DNA of 7,077 nt from Gammaproteobacteria bacterium (GTDB taxonomy: Bacteria > Pseudomonadota > Gammaproteobacteria > Pseudomonadales > Halieaceae), in assembly GCA_018222695.1 (NCBI GenBank), contig JAAEZV010000082.1, positions 1-7,077 on the forward strand. Reading direction: 5' to 3'. Below, one piece after another: positions 6,385 through 7,077 of this stretch. Each line of letters starts with the position of its first letter. Position 1 is the stretch's first letter. A program made the translations under genes and the position numbers. The notes beneath the pieces were generated by a model. The model was not told the DNA's origin. It made no database searches and saw only the letters and a list, made by a program, of their open reading frames with translations.

Positions 6385-6390
6385 AGTGTA
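6385..6390 (-). promoter_or_regulatory. Possible extended -10 for the FMN protein gene
   Basis: On the minus strand TGCTACACT gives an extended -10 (TG-n-TACACT, 4 of 6 to TATAAT) about 46 bases before the start codon. No good -35 lies 16-18 bases upstream. An isolated TTGACA at 6462-6467 is too far away to pair with it. The interval 6351-6490 between this gene and the tRNA holds nothing else I can support. Confidence 0.3.
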
Positions 6391-6490
6391 GCACCAGAGA
6401 AGGGGGTGCGATTTAGCCGGAGACGACAGCGGCACGTCCTGAGCAGCGCGGTGAGAAGCAGTGTCAACGGGACTGCCGAGAGCGGGTGGT

Positions 6491-6577
6491 TGGTACCGGA
6501 GGCCGGACTTGAACCGGCAAGCTGTTGCCAGCGGGGGATTTTGAATCCCCTGTGTCTACCAATTCCACCACTCCGGC
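6491..6577 (-). tRNA. tRNA-Leu (anticodon CAA)
   Basis: An 87-nt class II tRNA that reads UUG codons. Checked by hand on the minus strand: acceptor GCCGGAG pairs with CTCCGGT, followed by discriminator A and encoded CCA. The D arm contains TTGGTAGA. The anticodon stem GGGGA/TCCCC encloses loop TTCAAAA, giving anticodon CAA. The long variable arm has stem GCTG/CAGC closed by GCAA. The T stem GCCGG/CCGGC encloses TTCAAGT. The long variable arm and discriminator A73 are leucine features. The first pair, G1-U72, is a wobble where E. coli tRNA-Leu has G-C. No terminator with a U-tract follows. Confidence 0.96.
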
Positions 6578-6597
6578 TCGCGTAGACGAGGGCGCGG

Positions 6598-6625
6598 AGT
6601 ATACCAACTCCAAGCCACGCGGCAA
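6598..6625 (-). promoter_or_regulatory. Promoter of tRNA-Leu
   Basis: On the minus strand TTGCCG (6620-6625, 4 of 6 to TTGACA) and TATACT (6598-6603, 5 of 6) are separated by 16 bases. A GC-rich discriminator, CCGCGCCC, follows the -10, as in stringently controlled stable-RNA promoters. The predicted start near 6591 leaves about 14 nt of leader before the mature tRNA. Confidence 0.65.
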
Positions 6626-6633
6626 TGGGAGGC

Positions 6634-6661
6634 TAGGCAATTTCCCCCTGTGCTGTATACT
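6634..6661 (+). promoter_or_regulatory. Candidate promoter of the acidic EP-repeat protein gene
   Basis: On the plus strand TAGGCA (6634-6639, 4 of 6) and TATACT (6656-6661, 5 of 6) are spaced by 16 bases. The start would be near 6668, giving a leader of about 62 nt. That leader can form a small hairpin, CACCCGG/CCGGTG, near 6685-6703. The element lies back to back with the tRNA promoter. Confidence 0.4.
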
Positions 6662-6729
6662 TCTGCGCGATTCAGCCGAGCCACACCCGGTCGGTCCGGT
6701 GGATCTGAGTATCTTCAGGGAGAAAAGAT

Positions 6730-7077
6730 ATGGCGATGAAACTGATCAAGAAGACGGCTGAGTACAAGATCTTCATGCGCGGCGATGACCGCTACGCGAT
6801 TCAAGATGCCAACGGCAAGCCCGTGAACGGCGAGGAGAAGGTGCGGATTCTCGTTGAAGAGGATCTGATTAAAGTCACCCTGCCGAGCCCCAAGGAAGAA
6901 GCTGCCGAGTCTGAGGATGCAGCGGATAGTGGCGACGAGGCGGCAGAGGTTGCCGCTGAGGCGGATGATGCAGCGGAGGAGGCAGAGAGCGAAGCAGAAG
7001 CATCAGACGATGCTGGCGAACCCGAACCCGAACCCGAACCCGAACCCGAACCCGAACCCGAACCCGAACCCGAACCC
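6730..7077 (+). CDS. Acidic hypothetical protein with (Glu-Pro)n tail, partial at window edge
   Basis: An open frame of 116 codons without a stop, cut off by the window end. AGGGAGA lies 6 nt before the ATG at 6730. Residues 1-52 look like a small folded domain: basic start MAMKLIKKTAEYKIF, then DDRYAIQDANGKPVNGEEKV and RILVEEDLIKVTLP. Residues about 55-96 are almost all Glu, Asp, Ala and Ser, so probably disordered and strongly negative. From residue 97 the protein is Glu-Pro repeated ten times up to the edge. There is no signal peptide or membrane segment, so a cytoplasmic location is likely. Glu-Pro runs occur as stiff spacers in TonB, but TonB's N-terminal anchor is missing. I do not recognise the N-terminal domain well enough to name a function. 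It is transcribed away from the tRNA. Confidence 0.85.
   Translation, partial: MAMKLIKKTAEYKIFMRGDDRYAIQDANGKPVNGEEKVRILVEEDLIKVTLPSPKEEAAESEDAADSGDEAAEVAAEADDAAEEAESEAEASDDAGEPEPEPEPEPEPEPEPEPEP
7018..7077 (+). repeat. Perfect hexanucleotide tandem repeat (GAACCC)10, open at window end
   Basis: Ten identical copies of GAACCC fill the last 60 bases and have no visible right boundary. They encode (Glu-Pro)10 in frame. Copies are identical at the DNA level with no synonymous changes, unlike the mixed Glu and Ala codons just upstream, which points to recent expansion by replication slippage. The unit is a multiple of three, so copy changes alter protein length and not frame. Confidence 0.97.

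Noticed and set aside
6462..6467. Perfect TTGACA on the minus strand downstream of the tRNA
   Set aside because: No acceptable -10 lies 16-18 bases downstream, so it is not supported as a promoter.
6525..6761. Plus-strand frame of 78 codons across the tRNA gene
   Set aside because: It covers the tRNA and its promoter, and overlaps the start of the real acidic-protein gene in another frame.
7018..7077. Terminal repeat as a CRISPR array
   Set aside because: The unit is a 6-base tandem with no spacers and is in frame with a coding region.

Overview
The window looks like chromosomal DNA from a Gram-negative, moderately GC-rich proteobacterium. It carries an ECF sigma factor with a membrane anti-sigma factor, an outer-membrane beta-barrel ending in Phe, a signal-peptide-bearing subtilase, and a gammaproteobacterial-style tRNA-Leu(CAA) with an encoded CCA end. 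An aquatic gammaproteobacterium (Halieaceae/Cellvibrionales type) is my tentative guess from the style of the proteins; nothing here proves it.

Layout from left to right. (1) 8-846, minus strand: two 4-bp-overlapping genes for a split YeeE/YedE-type sulfur-compound transporter (PmpA/PmpB-like). (2) 847-1046: a gene-free gap with a terminator-like hairpin whose U-tract lies on the plus strand, although no plus-strand gene precedes it. (3) 1047-2351, minus strand: an ECF sigma factor followed by its single-pass anti-sigma factor. (4) 2352-2451: a divergent promoter region with a candidate ECF-type autoregulatory promoter. (5) 2452-3729, plus strand: an exported S8 (subtilisin-like) serine protease with an intact Asp/His/Ser triad and oxyanion Asn. 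(6) 3789-4703, minus strand: an outer-membrane beta-barrel protein convergent with the protease. (7) 4846-6339, minus strand: a membrane-anchored protein made of the FMN/3Fe-4S glutamate-synthase domain without glutaminase (YerD-like). (8) 6491-6577, minus strand: tRNA-Leu(CAA) with a clear stable-RNA promoter. (9) 6730-7077, plus strand: an acidic, unrecognised protein running off the window inside a perfect (GAACCC)n repeat that encodes (Glu-Pro)n.

The most coherent candidate system is the sigma/anti-sigma/subtilase cluster, perhaps with the beta-barrel. The likely logic is an envelope-sensing regulator: the anti-sigma factor has a periplasmic domain with a Cys pair and holds the sigma factor, which probably drives its own promoter. 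The divergently encoded periplasmic or secreted protease is either a target of the regulator or part of the signalling. That wiring is inference from gene order and domains. The other genes appear to be independent units.
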